From positions 124,001-188,000 of the forward strand of contig NZ_BBYK01000046.1 in NCBI RefSeq assembly GCF_001570365.1: 64,000 bases of DNA. The letters run 5' to 3'. This DNA comes from Microtetraspora fusca (GTDB taxonomy: Bacteria > Actinomycetota > Actinomycetes > Streptosporangiales > Streptosporangiaceae). The translations under genes and the position numbers were made by a program. Shown here in pieces: positions 18,514-26,964 of this stretch. Position 1 is the first letter of the stretch, and each line of letters opens with the position of its first letter. The notes under the pieces were generated by a model. The model made no database searches. It had not been told where the DNA came from and saw nothing but the letters and a program-made list of their open reading frames with translations.

Positions 18514-19116
18514 TCACCCCCTCGCCCGGCGCAGCCGTACGACGACGTCCTGGCGGCCCTGGACTCCGAGGCCGGCGAGCCGGTCCCCGACGGCGGTGCC
18601 GACGGCGCGGAGCAGTTCGCCCGCGCCCTGCGCACGGGTGACGACGGTCACCTCGATGCGCCGCGGGTGGATGTGGACGCGGGCCGCCTCGACCCCCTCG
18701 ACCCCCCGCGCCGCGCTCGCCAGCGTACGGCGCAGGCCGCTGCGGGTGAGGCCGATCACGAGATGCGGGTCGGTGGTCTCCACGGCGACGAGCCGGGGGC
18801 GCCCGGGGGTCAGCGCCAGGGCGACCAGCAGCGCTCCGAGGACGACCATCGCGCTCGCCACACTGCGGACGAGCGGGTCGCCGAACGTGAGCGAGAGCAG
18901 GCTGCCCAGCCGGGGCCCCGCGGGGGCGCCGAAGAGACTCCCGATGGCCACCGCGAGCACGGTCCACGTCGCCGTGGCGATCGCGACGGAGACCAGGACG
19001 CCCGCGGGAGTGCGCCCGGGCCGCAGCGTGCGGACCGCGTTGCGCCGCAGCGTGCGCCGTTCCGTCCGCGCCGACGCTGTCGGGGAGGCCGCGAGGATGT
19101 CCTCGACGATGCTCAT
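18514..19116 (-). CDS. DUF6286-type membrane protein of the Asp23-associated family
   Basis: A 200-residue protein with a basic N-terminal segment rich in Arg, two hydrophobic helices at about residues 40-60 and 85-105, and a C-terminal soluble domain (VHIHPRRIEVTVVTRAQGAGELL...). Such proteins accompany AmaP and Asp23/Gls24 envelope-stress genes in actinomycetes. The start at 19116 gives the natural MSIVEDILAAS opening; longer frames read through the promoter region. Co-transcribed with the AmaP-like gene. Function beyond an envelope role is unknown. Confidence 0.7.
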   Translation of the reverse strand: MSIVEDILAASPTASARTERRTLRRNAVRTLRPGRTPAGVLVSVAIATATWTVLAVAIGSLFGAPAGPRLGSLLSLTFGDPLVRSVASAMVVLGALLVALALTPGRPRLVAVETTDPHLVIGLTRSGLRRTLASAARGVEGVEAARVHIHPRRIEVTVVTRAQGAGELLRAVGTAVGDRLAGLGVQGRQDVVVRLRRARG

Positions 19117-19136
19117 CGGGCCGATCACCACTTCCC

Positions 19137-19271
19137 GTGTACAGGCATGCTCACGTGCATATGCGTACACCGCAAAAGATCGGCGGGGGTGGCGCACCAC
19201 TCCATCGACTGGATCTTGAAGGTGCGCCGCCGCAAAATTTGCCCCGCGATTAATATGAACCCTACTCATAT
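19137..19271. promoter_or_regulatory. Divergent control region with two inverted repeats
   Basis: The gap between the DUF6286 gene and the PLP enzyme gene holds GTGTAC (19137-19142) facing GTACAC (19165-19170) and, further on, ATATGA (19253-19258) facing TCATAT (19266-19271). The second lies in an AT-rich patch with TAATAT, unusual in this GC-rich window and suitable as a promoter core. Roles are inferred. Confidence 0.4.
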
Positions 19272-19301
19272 ATTTCGGAGGAGCGGTACTAAGCTGCCGA
19301 C

Positions 19302-20471
19302 ATGGACGACCGACAGCGCCTGGACCGGGCCACCGCACACCTGGAGGCGCCGTTCGCGGTGCTCGACCTCGACGCGCTGCGGTTGAACGCGGAGAGCATG
19401 GCCCGCCGCGCGGCCGGCAAGCCGATCAGGGTGGCCAGCAAGTCGATCCGCTGCCGTCCGATCCTCGAACGCGTCCTCGCGATGGACGGATTCGCCGGGA
19501 TCATGGCGTTCACCCTCCCCGAGGCGCTCTGGCTGGTCTCCACGGGGATGCGCGACGTGCTCGTGGCCTACCCGACCGCCGACCGCCAGGCCATCGGCGC
19601 TCTGGGCGCCGACCCTGTCGCCGCCCGGGAGATCACGCTGATGGTCGACTCTCCCGAGCATCTGGACCTGCTTCAGGGCCAGCCCCACGAGATCCGGGTA
19701 TGTCTGGACATCGACGCGGCCTTCGTCGCGTTCGCCGGCAAGCTGCGGGTGGGGGCGCTGCGCTCCCCTCTGCGCGAGCCCGCGCAGGCCGCGGAGATCG
19801 CCGCCGAGATCGCCCGGCGTCCCGGCCTCCGCCTCGCCGGGCTCATGGCGTACGAGGCGCAGATCGCCGGCGTCGGCGACAAGATCCCCGGCCCGTACGG
19901 CAGGGTCGTCCGCTGGATGCAGGCGCGCTCGCGCCGCGAGCTGATCGTCCGCAGGGGCCGGATCGTGCAGGCCGTACGACGGGTCGCCGACCTGGAGTTC
20001 GTGAACGGCGGCGGCACCGGCAGCATCGAGACGACCGTGCGCGAGAAGGCGATCACCGAGGTGGCCGCCGGGTCCGGCTTCTTCCACCCGCGGCTGTTCG
20101 ACTTCTACCGCAACTTCGAGGGGCACCCGGCGGCGTTGTTCGCGCTGCCCGTGGTGCGCAAGCCCGCGCCCGGCGTCGCGACGGTGCTCGGCGGCGGCTA
20201 CCACGCCTCGGGCGCCCCCGGGCCGACGCGGCTGCCCCAGCCGTACCTCCCGGCCGGGCTGCGGTTCGACGCGAACGAGGGCGCGGGCGAGGTGCAGACG
20301 CCGCTGTTCGGCGACGCCGCCTCCGACCTGCGGGTCGGCGACCGGGTGTGGTTCCGCCACGCCAAGGCGGGCGAGCTGTGCGAGCGGTTCGCCAGCCTGC
20401 ACCTGATCGAGGGCGACCGGGTGGTGGAGGAGGCCCCCACCTATCGGGGCGAGGGCAAGACCTTCCTCTGA
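19302..20471 (+). CDS. PLP-dependent amino acid deaminase/aldolase (alanine racemase N-terminal fold, DSD1-like)
   Basis: A 389-residue fold-type III PLP enzyme. The N-terminal TIM barrel contains the PLP lysine region IRVASKSIRC at about residues 40-50, and the C-terminal beta domain contains DRVWFRHAKAGELCERF with likely metal-binding His and Cys. That pairing is typical of D-serine dehydratase / D-threonine aldolase relatives rather than true alanine racemase. The substrate is unknown. The ATG at 19302 has no ideal ribosome site; GGAGGAG lies about 22 bases upstream. A strong hairpin terminator follows at once. Confidence 0.85.
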   Translation: MDDRQRLDRATAHLEAPFAVLDLDALRLNAESMARRAAGKPIRVASKSIRCRPILERVLAMDGFAGIMAFTLPEALWLVSTGMRDVLVAYPTADRQAIGALGADPVAAREITLMVDSPEHLDLLQGQPHEIRVCLDIDAAFVAFAGKLRVGALRSPLREPAQAAEIAAEIARRPGLRLAGLMAYEAQIAGVGDKIPGPYGRVVRWMQARSRRELIVRRGRIVQAVRRVADLEFVNGGGTGSIETTVREKAITEVAAGSGFFHPRLFDFYRNFEGHPAALFALPVVRKPAPGVATVLGGGYHASGAPGPTRLPQPYLPAGLRFDANEGAGEVQTPLFGDAASDLRVGDRVWFRHAKAGELCERFASLHLIEGDRVVEEAPTYRGEGKTFL

Positions 20472-20478
20472 CTCACGA

Positions 20479-20516
20479 GAGGACCCCTGATCGGGAGTCT
20501 CCGATCAGAGGTCCTC
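20479..20516 (+). terminator. Hairpin terminator after the PLP enzyme gene
   Basis: Sixteen-base arms (GAGGACC... and ...GGTCCTC) pair with one mismatch around a 6-base loop, 8 bases after the stop codon. No long T tract follows, as is common in actinomycetes. It separates this gene from the convergent DUF3618 gene and may serve both. Confidence 0.8.
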
Positions 20517-20545
20517 GTACGCTCTGCCGGCTCCGCGGCGTGCGA

Positions 20546-20860
20546 TCAGCTGCGCCTGCGACGGCGGAACAGCAGGACGGCGGCGCCCACGACGAGGGCC
20601 GCGCCCACCACGATCAGAACAGGGCTGATGTCCCTGGGCGGGTACTCCTCCCAGACATCGGCCTGCCCCTCCTCGCCCGGCCTGGCCTGCCGGTGCGTGC
20701 CCCCGACCAGGCGTTCCGCGTTCGCCTTGACCTTCGCCACACTCCGCTCGGCGACGCGCTTCGGGCTCACCCGGTCAGCTATGGCGTCGACCGTACGAGC
20801 CAGCTCCACTCGCGTACGCTCGATCTCCCGCTCAAGCGCATCGGGATCGGTGTCCGCCAT
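20546..20860 (-). CDS. DUF3618 domain-containing membrane protein
   Basis: A 104-residue protein whose first 45 residues match the DUF3618 pattern (PDALEREIERTRVELARTVDAI, ADRVSPKRVAERS). A linker follows, then one C-terminal transmembrane helix (VLIVVGAALVVGAAVLLF) and an RRRRRS tail, which puts the helical domain in the cytoplasm or periplasm by the positive-inside rule. AGGAGG precedes the ATG. Function is unknown; relatives often sit near phage-holin-like membrane stress genes, which are absent here. Confidence 0.88.
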   Translation of the reverse strand: MADTDPDALEREIERTRVELARTVDAIADRVSPKRVAERSVAKVKANAERLVGGTHRQARPGEEGQADVWEEYPPRDISPVLIVVGAALVVGAAVLLFRRRRRS

Positions 20861-21027
20861 GGCGACCCCCTCCTGTGGTACTAAATGTCCGATCAGTCTG
20901 CCAGTTCACGTGGCCGCGTCGTACGGCGGCCGAGCCGGTAGCTTTATAAGCGCCTACCCGCATCCTCGCGGGTCACCCGCGTTGCGCGCGAACCATGGGC
21001 TTTTCCGTCCAATAGCAGGAGGACTTG

Positions 21028-21495
21028 ATGAGCAGGCTCGAGCCGGGCGACGCCGCGCCGGACTTCACCCTTACCGACGCCGACGGGAACGATGTCTCGC
21101 TCGAGTCGTTCCGTGGCCGGAAGGTCATCCTCTACTTCTACCCGGCCGCGATGACGCCCGGCTGCACCAAGCAGGCGTGCGACTTCCGCGACAACCTGAA
21201 CGCGCTGACCGGCCACGGCTTCGCCGTCCTCGGCGTGTCCAAGGACACCCCGGCCAAGCTCCAGCGGTTCCGCGAGCACGACGCGCTGACCTTCCCGCTG
21301 CTCTCCGACCCCGGCCTGGACGTCCACAAGGCGTACAGCGCGTACGGCGAGAAGCAGAACTACGGCAAGACGATCATGGGGGTCATCCGGTCCACGTTCG
21401 TCATCGACGCGGACGGCAAGATCGAGAAGGCGCTCTACAACGTGAAGGCCACCGGTCACGTCGCCCGCCTGCTCAAGGAGCTCGGCGTCTCCTGA
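21028..21495 (+). CDS. bcp: Thioredoxin-dependent thiol peroxidase (Bcp-type peroxiredoxin)
   Basis: A 155-residue peroxiredoxin that reduces hydrogen peroxide and alkyl hydroperoxides. The active-site motif is YFYPAAMTPGCTKQACDFRD: peroxidatic Cys in PGC and the resolving Cys five residues later in ACDF, the alpha2-type Bcp arrangement. ATG 21028 is chosen over the in-frame TTG one codon earlier because AGGAGG ends 5 bases before it. The gene appears monocistronic. Confidence 0.95.
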   Translation: MSRLEPGDAAPDFTLTDADGNDVSLESFRGRKVILYFYPAAMTPGCTKQACDFRDNLNALTGHGFAVLGVSKDTPAKLQRFREHDALTFPLLSDPGLDVHKAYSAYGEKQNYGKTIMGVIRSTFVIDADGKIEKALYNVKATGHVARLLKELGVS

Positions 21496-21696
21496 CCCCG
21501 TAAGGAGGCATGTCGCTGGGCGGTCCCCGCCGACGACAGCGCGGCGGTGTGGGCGCGGCGACGCTGTGTGGACGGCGCACACGTCGCGCTCCCATACTCC
21601 GGCGGCGGCCGAACGGGGGACGGGCCACATATCACGAAACGGCGGTCGTCTATACCGTCACGGGCAGATGTCGGGCCTGTGAACGAGGAGCCGCTC

Positions 21697-23046
21697 GTGA
21701 TCCCACTCCCCGACGGCGGAGCACCGCTGTCCTCCCCCCAGAAACGTTCACCGAGCCGCCCCGCGACCCGCCTGCCGGGACACCCCGGCCGGCGGGTGTC
21801 CGCCTCCGCGTCCACGGCCCTTGTCGCCGCCCTCACGGCGCTCGGGCTGATCGCCGTCCTGCTCGCCGGGGCGCGTCCCGCCCGGGCCGCCGGACTGGAG
21901 AAGGTCACCGGGTTCGGATCCAACCCCGGCGGCCTCAACATGTGGGTCTACCGCCCCGACGGTCTGCCCGACGGCGCGCCCGCCGTGGTGGCCCTGCACG
22001 GCTGCACGCAGACCGCCAATGACTACTTCGCCAACTCGGGGTGGCGGAAGTTCGCCGACCTGCACCGCTTCGCGCTGATCCTCCCCGAGCGGATCGACGC
22101 CACCGCCTTCCCCTCCAACTGCTTCCAGTGGTATCAGGAGGCCCACATCAAGCGCGGCCAGGGGGCGGCGCTGTCCATCGCGCAGATGGTCGGCTACGCC
22201 ACCGGCACGTACCGTCTCGACCCGGCGCGCATCTCCATCACCGGCCTGTCGGCGGGCGGCGCGATGACCGCGGTCATGCTCGCCACCTACCCCGACCTGT
22301 TCCAGGCCGGTTCCGTCGTGGCCGGCCTGCCGTACCGATGCTCTCCGCCGGCCTCGTCGAGCACCTGCATGACCGGGGCGGTCGCCAAGACCCCGGCCCA
22401 GTGGGGCGACCTCGTCCGGGCCGCCTATCCGGGGTACGCGGGGCCGCGTCCCAGGGTCGCCGTCTGGCACGGGCAGGCCGACTACGTCGTCAACAAGGCC
22501 AACGGCGTGGAGCTGCGCGACCAGTTCACCGACGTGCTCGGGGTCGGCCGGACGCCGACGTCCACCGAGAGCCTGCCCGCCGGCACCACCCTGGAGCGGT
22601 ACGGCAACGACACGGTCCGGTTCTACCAGGTCGCCGGGATGGGGCACGGCACTCCGGTGGATCCCGGCGGCGCGGCCGACCAGTGCGGCACGGCCGGGGC
22701 CTACTTCCTCGACACCATCTGCTCCGCCTATTACGACACCCGGTTCTTCGGCCTCGACGGCACTACCACCCCCAGCCCGTCGGCCAGCCCCACCCCCAGC
22801 GCGTCGCCGAGCCCGACGCCCACGCCCAGCGCGTCACCCAGCGCGTCGCCGTCACCGACGCCGAGCACGGTCTGCGTGACCGCCAGCAACTACGCCCACA
22901 CGGTCGCGGGCCGGGCCTACCAGAAGGGCGGATACACCTACGCCAACGGGTCCGATGCCGCCATGGGCCTGTGGAACGTCTTCGTCACCCACACGCTCCG
23001 GCAGACCGGGCCGGGCTACTGGGAGCTCGCCGACGGTCAGTGCTGA
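21697..23046 (+). CDS. Secreted PHB depolymerase family esterase with C-terminal binding module
   Basis: A 449-residue extracellular alpha/beta hydrolase. A long basic N-region is followed by a hydrophobic core and cleavage near PARAA at about residue 65. The hydrolase shows ALHGCTQT (oxyanion), nucleophile Ser185 in GLSAGG, Asp in WHGQADY and His in GMGHGTP. A Ser/Pro/Thr linker of about 40 residues leads to a 60-residue module (CVTASNYAHTVAGRAYQKGGYTY...) often seen on actinomycete polyesterases and feruloyl esterases. The substrate may be a polyester or acetylated polysaccharide. The start GTG 21697 has GAGGAG 6 bases upstream; an in-frame GTG at 21679 is possible. Confidence 0.88.
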   Translation: MIPLPDGGAPLSSPQKRSPSRPATRLPGHPGRRVSASASTALVAALTALGLIAVLLAGARPARAAGLEKVTGFGSNPGGLNMWVYRPDGLPDGAPAVVALHGCTQTANDYFANSGWRKFADLHRFALILPERIDATAFPSNCFQWYQEAHIKRGQGAALSIAQMVGYATGTYRLDPARISITGLSAGGAMTAVMLATYPDLFQAGSVVAGLPYRCSPPASSSTCMTGAVAKTPAQWGDLVRAAYPGYAGPRPRVAVWHGQADYVVNKANGVELRDQFTDVLGVGRTPTSTESLPAGTTLERYGNDTVRFYQVAGMGHGTPVDPGGAADQCGTAGAYFLDTICSAYYDTRFFGLDGTTTPSPSASPTPSASPSPTPTPSASPSASPSPTPSTVCVTASNYAHTVAGRAYQKGGYTYANGSDAAMGLWNVFVTHTLRQTGPGYWELADGQC

Positions 23047-23132
23047 ACCCCCGGCGGCCGGCCCGCCTGTAGCACCACCCGCCACGTGGCGGACCGACAC
23101 ATCGCACCCATGCCACGTATGGACCGGACACG

Positions 23133-23164
23133 CCGGCCCGCCGACTCCCGCGTCGGCGGGCCGG
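23133..23164 (+). terminator. Perfect hairpin terminator after the esterase gene
   Basis: Thirteen-base perfect arms (CCGGCCCGCCGAC and its complement) flank a 6-base loop, about 85 bases after the stop. The rest of the 23047-23371 gap carries only the presumed liv promoter region, with no gene I can support. Confidence 0.75.
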
Positions 23165-23371
23165 TGCGCACGTACGGGAACCGGCGAAGCGGACCCGGGA
23201 GCGCCCGGCGCGACCGCGAGATGGCGGGACCTAACACCACATCCCCGCCCGTTGTGGGGACACGGCACATGGAACCGCCATCACGCTTTGCCTAGCCTTT
23301 GCGCCAATCCGGTCAGGTTCTCCGCCTGCGCTACCCCCGATCTCCCCGATGCCTGCAGAAATGAGTTGACC

Positions 23372-24574
23372 ATGGGTCGTAAGATTCACCCGGTCCGGCT
23401 ACCCGCGGCGCTGACCACCGCGGCGGTCCTGCTCCTCGCCGCGGCGTGCGGCAGCCCCGGCAGCGCCGGCTCGGGGGCCGGCGGCGGCACGGATCCGATC
23501 AAGGTCGGTCTCGTCTACTCCAAGTCCGGCCCGCTCGCCTCGTACGGCAAGCAGTACATCGAGGGCTTCCAGGCCGGGCTCGACTACGCCACGAACGGAA
23601 GCAAGAAGATCGGCGACCGGGCCGTCGAGGTCACCGAGGTCGACGACGCCGGAGACCCGGCCAAGGCGGTGTCCGCGGCGAAGGACCTGATCGGCAAGGG
23701 GTACAAGATCCTCGCCGGCTCCACGTCCTCCGGCGTCGCGACCCAGGTCGCGCCGATCGCCGAGCAGAACAAGGTGCTCTTCGTCTCCGGCCCCGCCGCC
23801 ACCGACGCGGTCACCGGCGCCGGCACGTACACGTTCAGGTCCGGCCGCCAGACCGCGCAGGACATCAACACCGCCGCCGCCTTCATCGGGGACGTCCAGG
23901 GCAAGAAGGTCGTCGTCTTCGCCCAGGACAGCGCGTTCGGCCAGGCCAACGTGGCCGGCGTGCAGGCCGTGCTCGGCGCCAAGGGCGCGACGGTCGAGCC
24001 GCTGCTCGTCCCGGCGAGCGCGACGGACTTCACGCCGTTCGCCACCCAGGCCAAGGAGGCCAAGGCCGACCTGCTGTTCGTCGCCTGGGCGGGCACCACC
24101 GCGCAGGCGATGTGGACCGCCCTCGGCCAGCAGGGCGTCTTCGACGCGACGACCGTCGTGACGGGCCTCGACATCACCGCCACCTGGCCCGCGTACGGAC
24201 CGGTCGCGGACAAGGTCAACTTCCTGTCGCACTACTTCGCCGGCGCGGCGGGCACCGACGTGGAGAAGGCCATGACGGAGCGCGTCACCAAGGCGGGCGG
24301 CACCGTCGACCTGTTCACCGGCGACGGCTTCACCGCCGCCCAGATGATCGTGCACGCCGCCGAGAAGGGCGACGACGCCGACGCGATGGTCAAGAACCTC
24401 GCCGGATGGAGCTTCGACGGCGTGAAGGGCGCGATGACCGTGCGCGCCGAGGACCACGCCCTCCTGCAGCCGATGTTCCAGGCCAAGCTGACCGGCGGCG
24501 CGACCCCCACCGCCGAGGTCGTCAAGAAGCTCGACGCCGACGCCGTCGCGCCCGCGGCGGCCGCGCAGAAGTGA
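23372..24574 (+). CDS. Branched-chain amino acid-type ABC transporter substrate-binding lipoprotein
   Basis: A 400-residue exported binding protein of periplasmic-binding fold type I. The N-terminus has a lipobox (LLLAAACGS, lipidated Cys at residue 26), so it should be tethered to the membrane outside. The mature part opens with PIKVGLVYSKSGPLASYGKQYIEGFQ, the LivK-type start, and has repeated Leu-Ile-Val-receptor features such as FIGDVQGKKVVVFAQDSAFGQ. The ligand may be an amino acid, amide or aromatic acid. It opens a five-gene liv operon and overlaps livG by GTGA. No clear ribosome site is seen. Confidence 0.9.
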   Translation: MGRKIHPVRLPAALTTAAVLLLAAACGSPGSAGSGAGGGTDPIKVGLVYSKSGPLASYGKQYIEGFQAGLDYATNGSKKIGDRAVEVTEVDDAGDPAKAVSAAKDLIGKGYKILAGSTSSGVATQVAPIAEQNKVLFVSGPAATDAVTGAGTYTFRSGRQTAQDINTAAAFIGDVQGKKVVVFAQDSAFGQANVAGVQAVLGAKGATVEPLLVPASATDFTPFATQAKEAKADLLFVAWAGTTAQAMWTALGQQGVFDATTVVTGLDITATWPAYGPVADKVNFLSHYFAGAAGTDVEKAMTERVTKAGGTVDLFTGDGFTAAQMIVHAAEKGDDADAMVKNLAGWSFDGVKGAMTVRAEDHALLQPMFQAKLTGGATPTAEVVKKLDADAVAPAAAAQK

Positions 24575-25347
24575 CGAGCACCGTCGCCGCCCCCGCCCGG
24601 CCGGTCCTGCGCGTACGTGGGCTGAGCTGGGCGGTGGGCGGGGCCCACATCGTCTCGGACGTCGGCTTCGACGTGGCCGAGGGCGAGTTCGTCGCCGTCA
24701 TCGGCCCGAACGGCGCCGGCAAGACGTCGCTGTTCAACCTGATCTCCGGCCTGACCCGGCCAACCGGCGGCACGATCGAGCTGGACGGTCTCGACATCAC
24801 CCACGCGCCGCCGCACCGCCGCGCCCGGCAGGGGCTCGGCCGCACCTTCCAGTCCTCCAGCGTCTTCCCCGCCCTCACCGTCGCCGAGAACGTACGGCTG
24901 GCCGCCGCCGCGCACCGCGGCACCTGCCTGCGGATCTGGCGGCGGGCCGAGTCGGACCGCGCTGCGTGGCTGGCCACCGCGGAGGCCCTCGAACGCGTGG
25001 GGCTCGCCCACCGGGCCCGCGAGACCGCCGGATCGCTGTCCCACGGCGACAAGCGCAAGCTGGAGATCGCCATCCTGCTGGCCACCGACCCCCGCCTCAT
25101 CCTGCTGGACGAGCCGATGGCCGGGGTCGGCGTGGCGGACGTGCCCGCGCTCACCGAGGTGATCCGGTCCGTCCACCGCGAACAGGGCCGCACCGTGCTG
25201 ATGGTGGAGCACCACATGGACGTCCTGCTCGGCCTCGCCGACCGGGTCGCCGTCATGCACCACGGCAGCCTGCTCGCCCTGGACGCGCCGGACGCCGTCA
25301 TGGCCGACCCGGTCGTGCAGGAGGCCTACCTCGGGGAGGCACTGTGA
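24571..25347 (+). CDS. livG: ABC transporter ATP-binding protein, LivG type
   Basis: A 258-residue ATPase of the branched-chain amino acid importer class. It has Walker A GPNGAGKTS, the Q-loop in GLGRTFQSSSVFPALTVAENV, a signature LSHGDKRKLEIA (the LivG-type variant of LSGGQ), Walker B LILLDEPMAG and H-loop MVEHHMDV. It starts with GTG overlapping the binding-protein stop and itself overlaps livF by GTGA, so the operon is translationally coupled. Confidence 0.95.
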   Translation: MTSTVAAPARPVLRVRGLSWAVGGAHIVSDVGFDVAEGEFVAVIGPNGAGKTSLFNLISGLTRPTGGTIELDGLDITHAPPHRRARQGLGRTFQSSSVFPALTVAENVRLAAAAHRGTCLRIWRRAESDRAAWLATAEALERVGLAHRARETAGSLSHGDKRKLEIAILLATDPRLILLDEPMAGVGVADVPALTEVIRSVHREQGRTVLMVEHHMDVLLGLADRVAVMHHGSLLALDAPDAVMADPVVQEAYLGEAL

Positions 25348-26039
25348 CACCGCTTCTGGAGCTCGCCGACCTGCACGTGCGGATCGGCAGCTCGCACATC
25401 CTGCAGGGCGTCGGCTTCGCCGTACCGGCCACCGGCGTCACCGCCGTGCTCGGACGCAACGGCGCGGGCAAGACCACCACGCTGAAGGCCGTGCTCGGCA
25501 TCGTGCCGAAGACCGGGAGCGTACGCCTGGACGGCGAGGAGATCGGCGCGCTGCCCACGCACGCGATCGTCCGGCGCGGCCTCGGCTACGCGCCCGAGGA
25601 CCGCGGCATCTTCGCCGGGCTGACCGTCACCGAGAACCTCCGGCTGGCCGAGCGCGGGCGCGGCCCGCACCGGTACGACCTGGTCTACGAGATGTTCCCC
25701 GAGCTGAAGCAGCGGGGCGCGCAGCGCGCGGGCACCCTGTCCGGAGGCCAGCAGCAGATGGTCGCGATCGGCCGCACGCTGCTCAACGACAACCGGATGC
25801 TGCTGGTGGACGAGCCCACCAAGGGTCTCGCGCCGAAGATCGTCACCGAGGTGGCCGACGTGCTGGAACGCGCCGCCCGCGAGGTGCCCATCCTGCTGGT
25901 GGAGCAGAACCTCGCACTCGTACGGCGGATCGCCGACCACGTCGTGGTCATCGAGCAGGGGACCGTCGTCCACACCGGCGAGGCCGCCTCCCTGCTCTCC
26001 GACCCCGACCTCACCCGCGAACTCCTGGGGGTGGCGTGA
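25344..26039 (+). CDS. livF: ABC transporter ATP-binding protein, LivF type
   Basis: A 231-residue ATPase, second of the pair. Walker A is GRNGAGKTT, the signature is LSGGQQQMVAIGRTLL, Walker B is MLLVDEPTKGLAP, and the H-switch is replaced by the LivF-typical LLVEQNL. RRGLGYAPEDRGIFAGLTVTENL is characteristic of LivF. The GTG start overlaps livG. A 58-base gap separates it from livH. Confidence 0.95.
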   Translation: MTPLLELADLHVRIGSSHILQGVGFAVPATGVTAVLGRNGAGKTTTLKAVLGIVPKTGSVRLDGEEIGALPTHAIVRRGLGYAPEDRGIFAGLTVTENLRLAERGRGPHRYDLVYEMFPELKQRGAQRAGTLSGGQQQMVAIGRTLLNDNRMLLVDEPTKGLAPKIVTEVADVLERAAREVPILLVEQNLALVRRIADHVVVIEQGTVVHTGEAASLLSDPDLTRELLGVA

Positions 26040-26097
26040 CCTCTTCCTCACTCTTCTCACGGCCGCGGCCCGGCGATCCCGCACGTGAGGAGATTCG

Positions 26098-26964
26098 ATG
26101 AGCAACGTCGTGCTCCTCGCGCTCACCGGCCTCGGCCTGGGCGCGCTCTACTTCCTCATCGCCTCCGGGCTGTCCCTCATCTTCGGACTGGCCGACGTGC
26201 TGAACTTCGCCCACGGCCTGTTCCTCGCCGTCGGCGCGTACGGCACCTGGTGGTCCTCGACACACCTCGGGTTCCCGTTCGTGCCCGCCGTCGCGTTCGG
26301 CGTCGTGGCCGGCACGGCGACCGCCGTACTCGTCGAGACGCTGCTGATCCGGCCGCTCTACCGCCGGACGATCGAGCAGGTGCTCGTCACCGTCGGGCTC
26401 AGCCTGGCGGGGGTGGCGCTGCTGCAGGCCGCGTTCGGCGCCGACCCGCTGACGTTCCCCCGGCCGGAATGGGCCACCGGGACCACGCGCATCCTCGGCG
26501 CGATCGTGCCCAACGACCGGTTCCTGCTGATCGGCGCGGCCGTCGTGGTGCTGGTCGCGATCCAGGTGTTCCTGCGCCGGACCCGCTTCGGCCTGATCGT
26601 CCGGGCCGGCGTCGAGGACCGCACCATGGTCACCGCCCTGGGCATCAACGTACGCACCGCCTTCACGCTGGTGTTCGCCATCGGCGGCGCGGCGGCCGCG
26701 CTGGCCGGAGCGCTCGCCGGGGTCTACTTCGGCAACGTCTCCCCCGGGCAGGGCACCTCCCTGCTCATCTTCGCCTTCATCGTCGTCGTCATCGGCGGCA
26801 TGGGATCGGTCACCGGCTCGGCGGTCGCCGCCGTGCTGGTCGGCCTGGTCCAGCAGTTCACCAGCTTCTACGCCGCCGCGGGCGTCGGGGAGGCCTCGGT
26901 CGTGCTCCTGCTCGCCGTGGTCCTGCTGGCCCGGCCGGGCGGCCTGGCAGGGAGGGCAGCGTGA
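26098..26964 (+). CDS. livH: Branched-chain amino acid-type ABC permease, LivH type
   Basis: A 288-residue permease with about eight transmembrane helices. Family hallmarks are GLGLGALYFLIASGLSLIFGLADVLNFAHG at the N-terminus, the cytoplasmic coupling segment TALGINVRTAFTLVFAIGGAAAALAG, and FIVVVIGGMGSVTGSAVAAVLVG near the end. It overlaps livM by GTGA. ATG 26098 follows GAGGAG. Confidence 0.95.
   Translation: MSNVVLLALTGLGLGALYFLIASGLSLIFGLADVLNFAHGLFLAVGAYGTWWSSTHLGFPFVPAVAFGVVAGTATAVLVETLLIRPLYRRTIEQVLVTVGLSLAGVALLQAAFGADPLTFPRPEWATGTTRILGAIVPNDRFLLIGAAVVVLVAIQVFLRRTRFGLIVRAGVEDRTMVTALGINVRTAFTLVFAIGGAAAALAGALAGVYFGNVSPGQGTSLLIFAFIVVVIGGMGSVTGSAVAAVLVGLVQQFTSFYAAAGVGEASVVLLLAVVLLARPGGLAGRAA

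Noticed and set aside
19302-20471. Alanine racemase (alr)
   Set aside because: The C-terminal His/Cys metal-type segment and the length fit DSD1/threonine aldolase relatives better.
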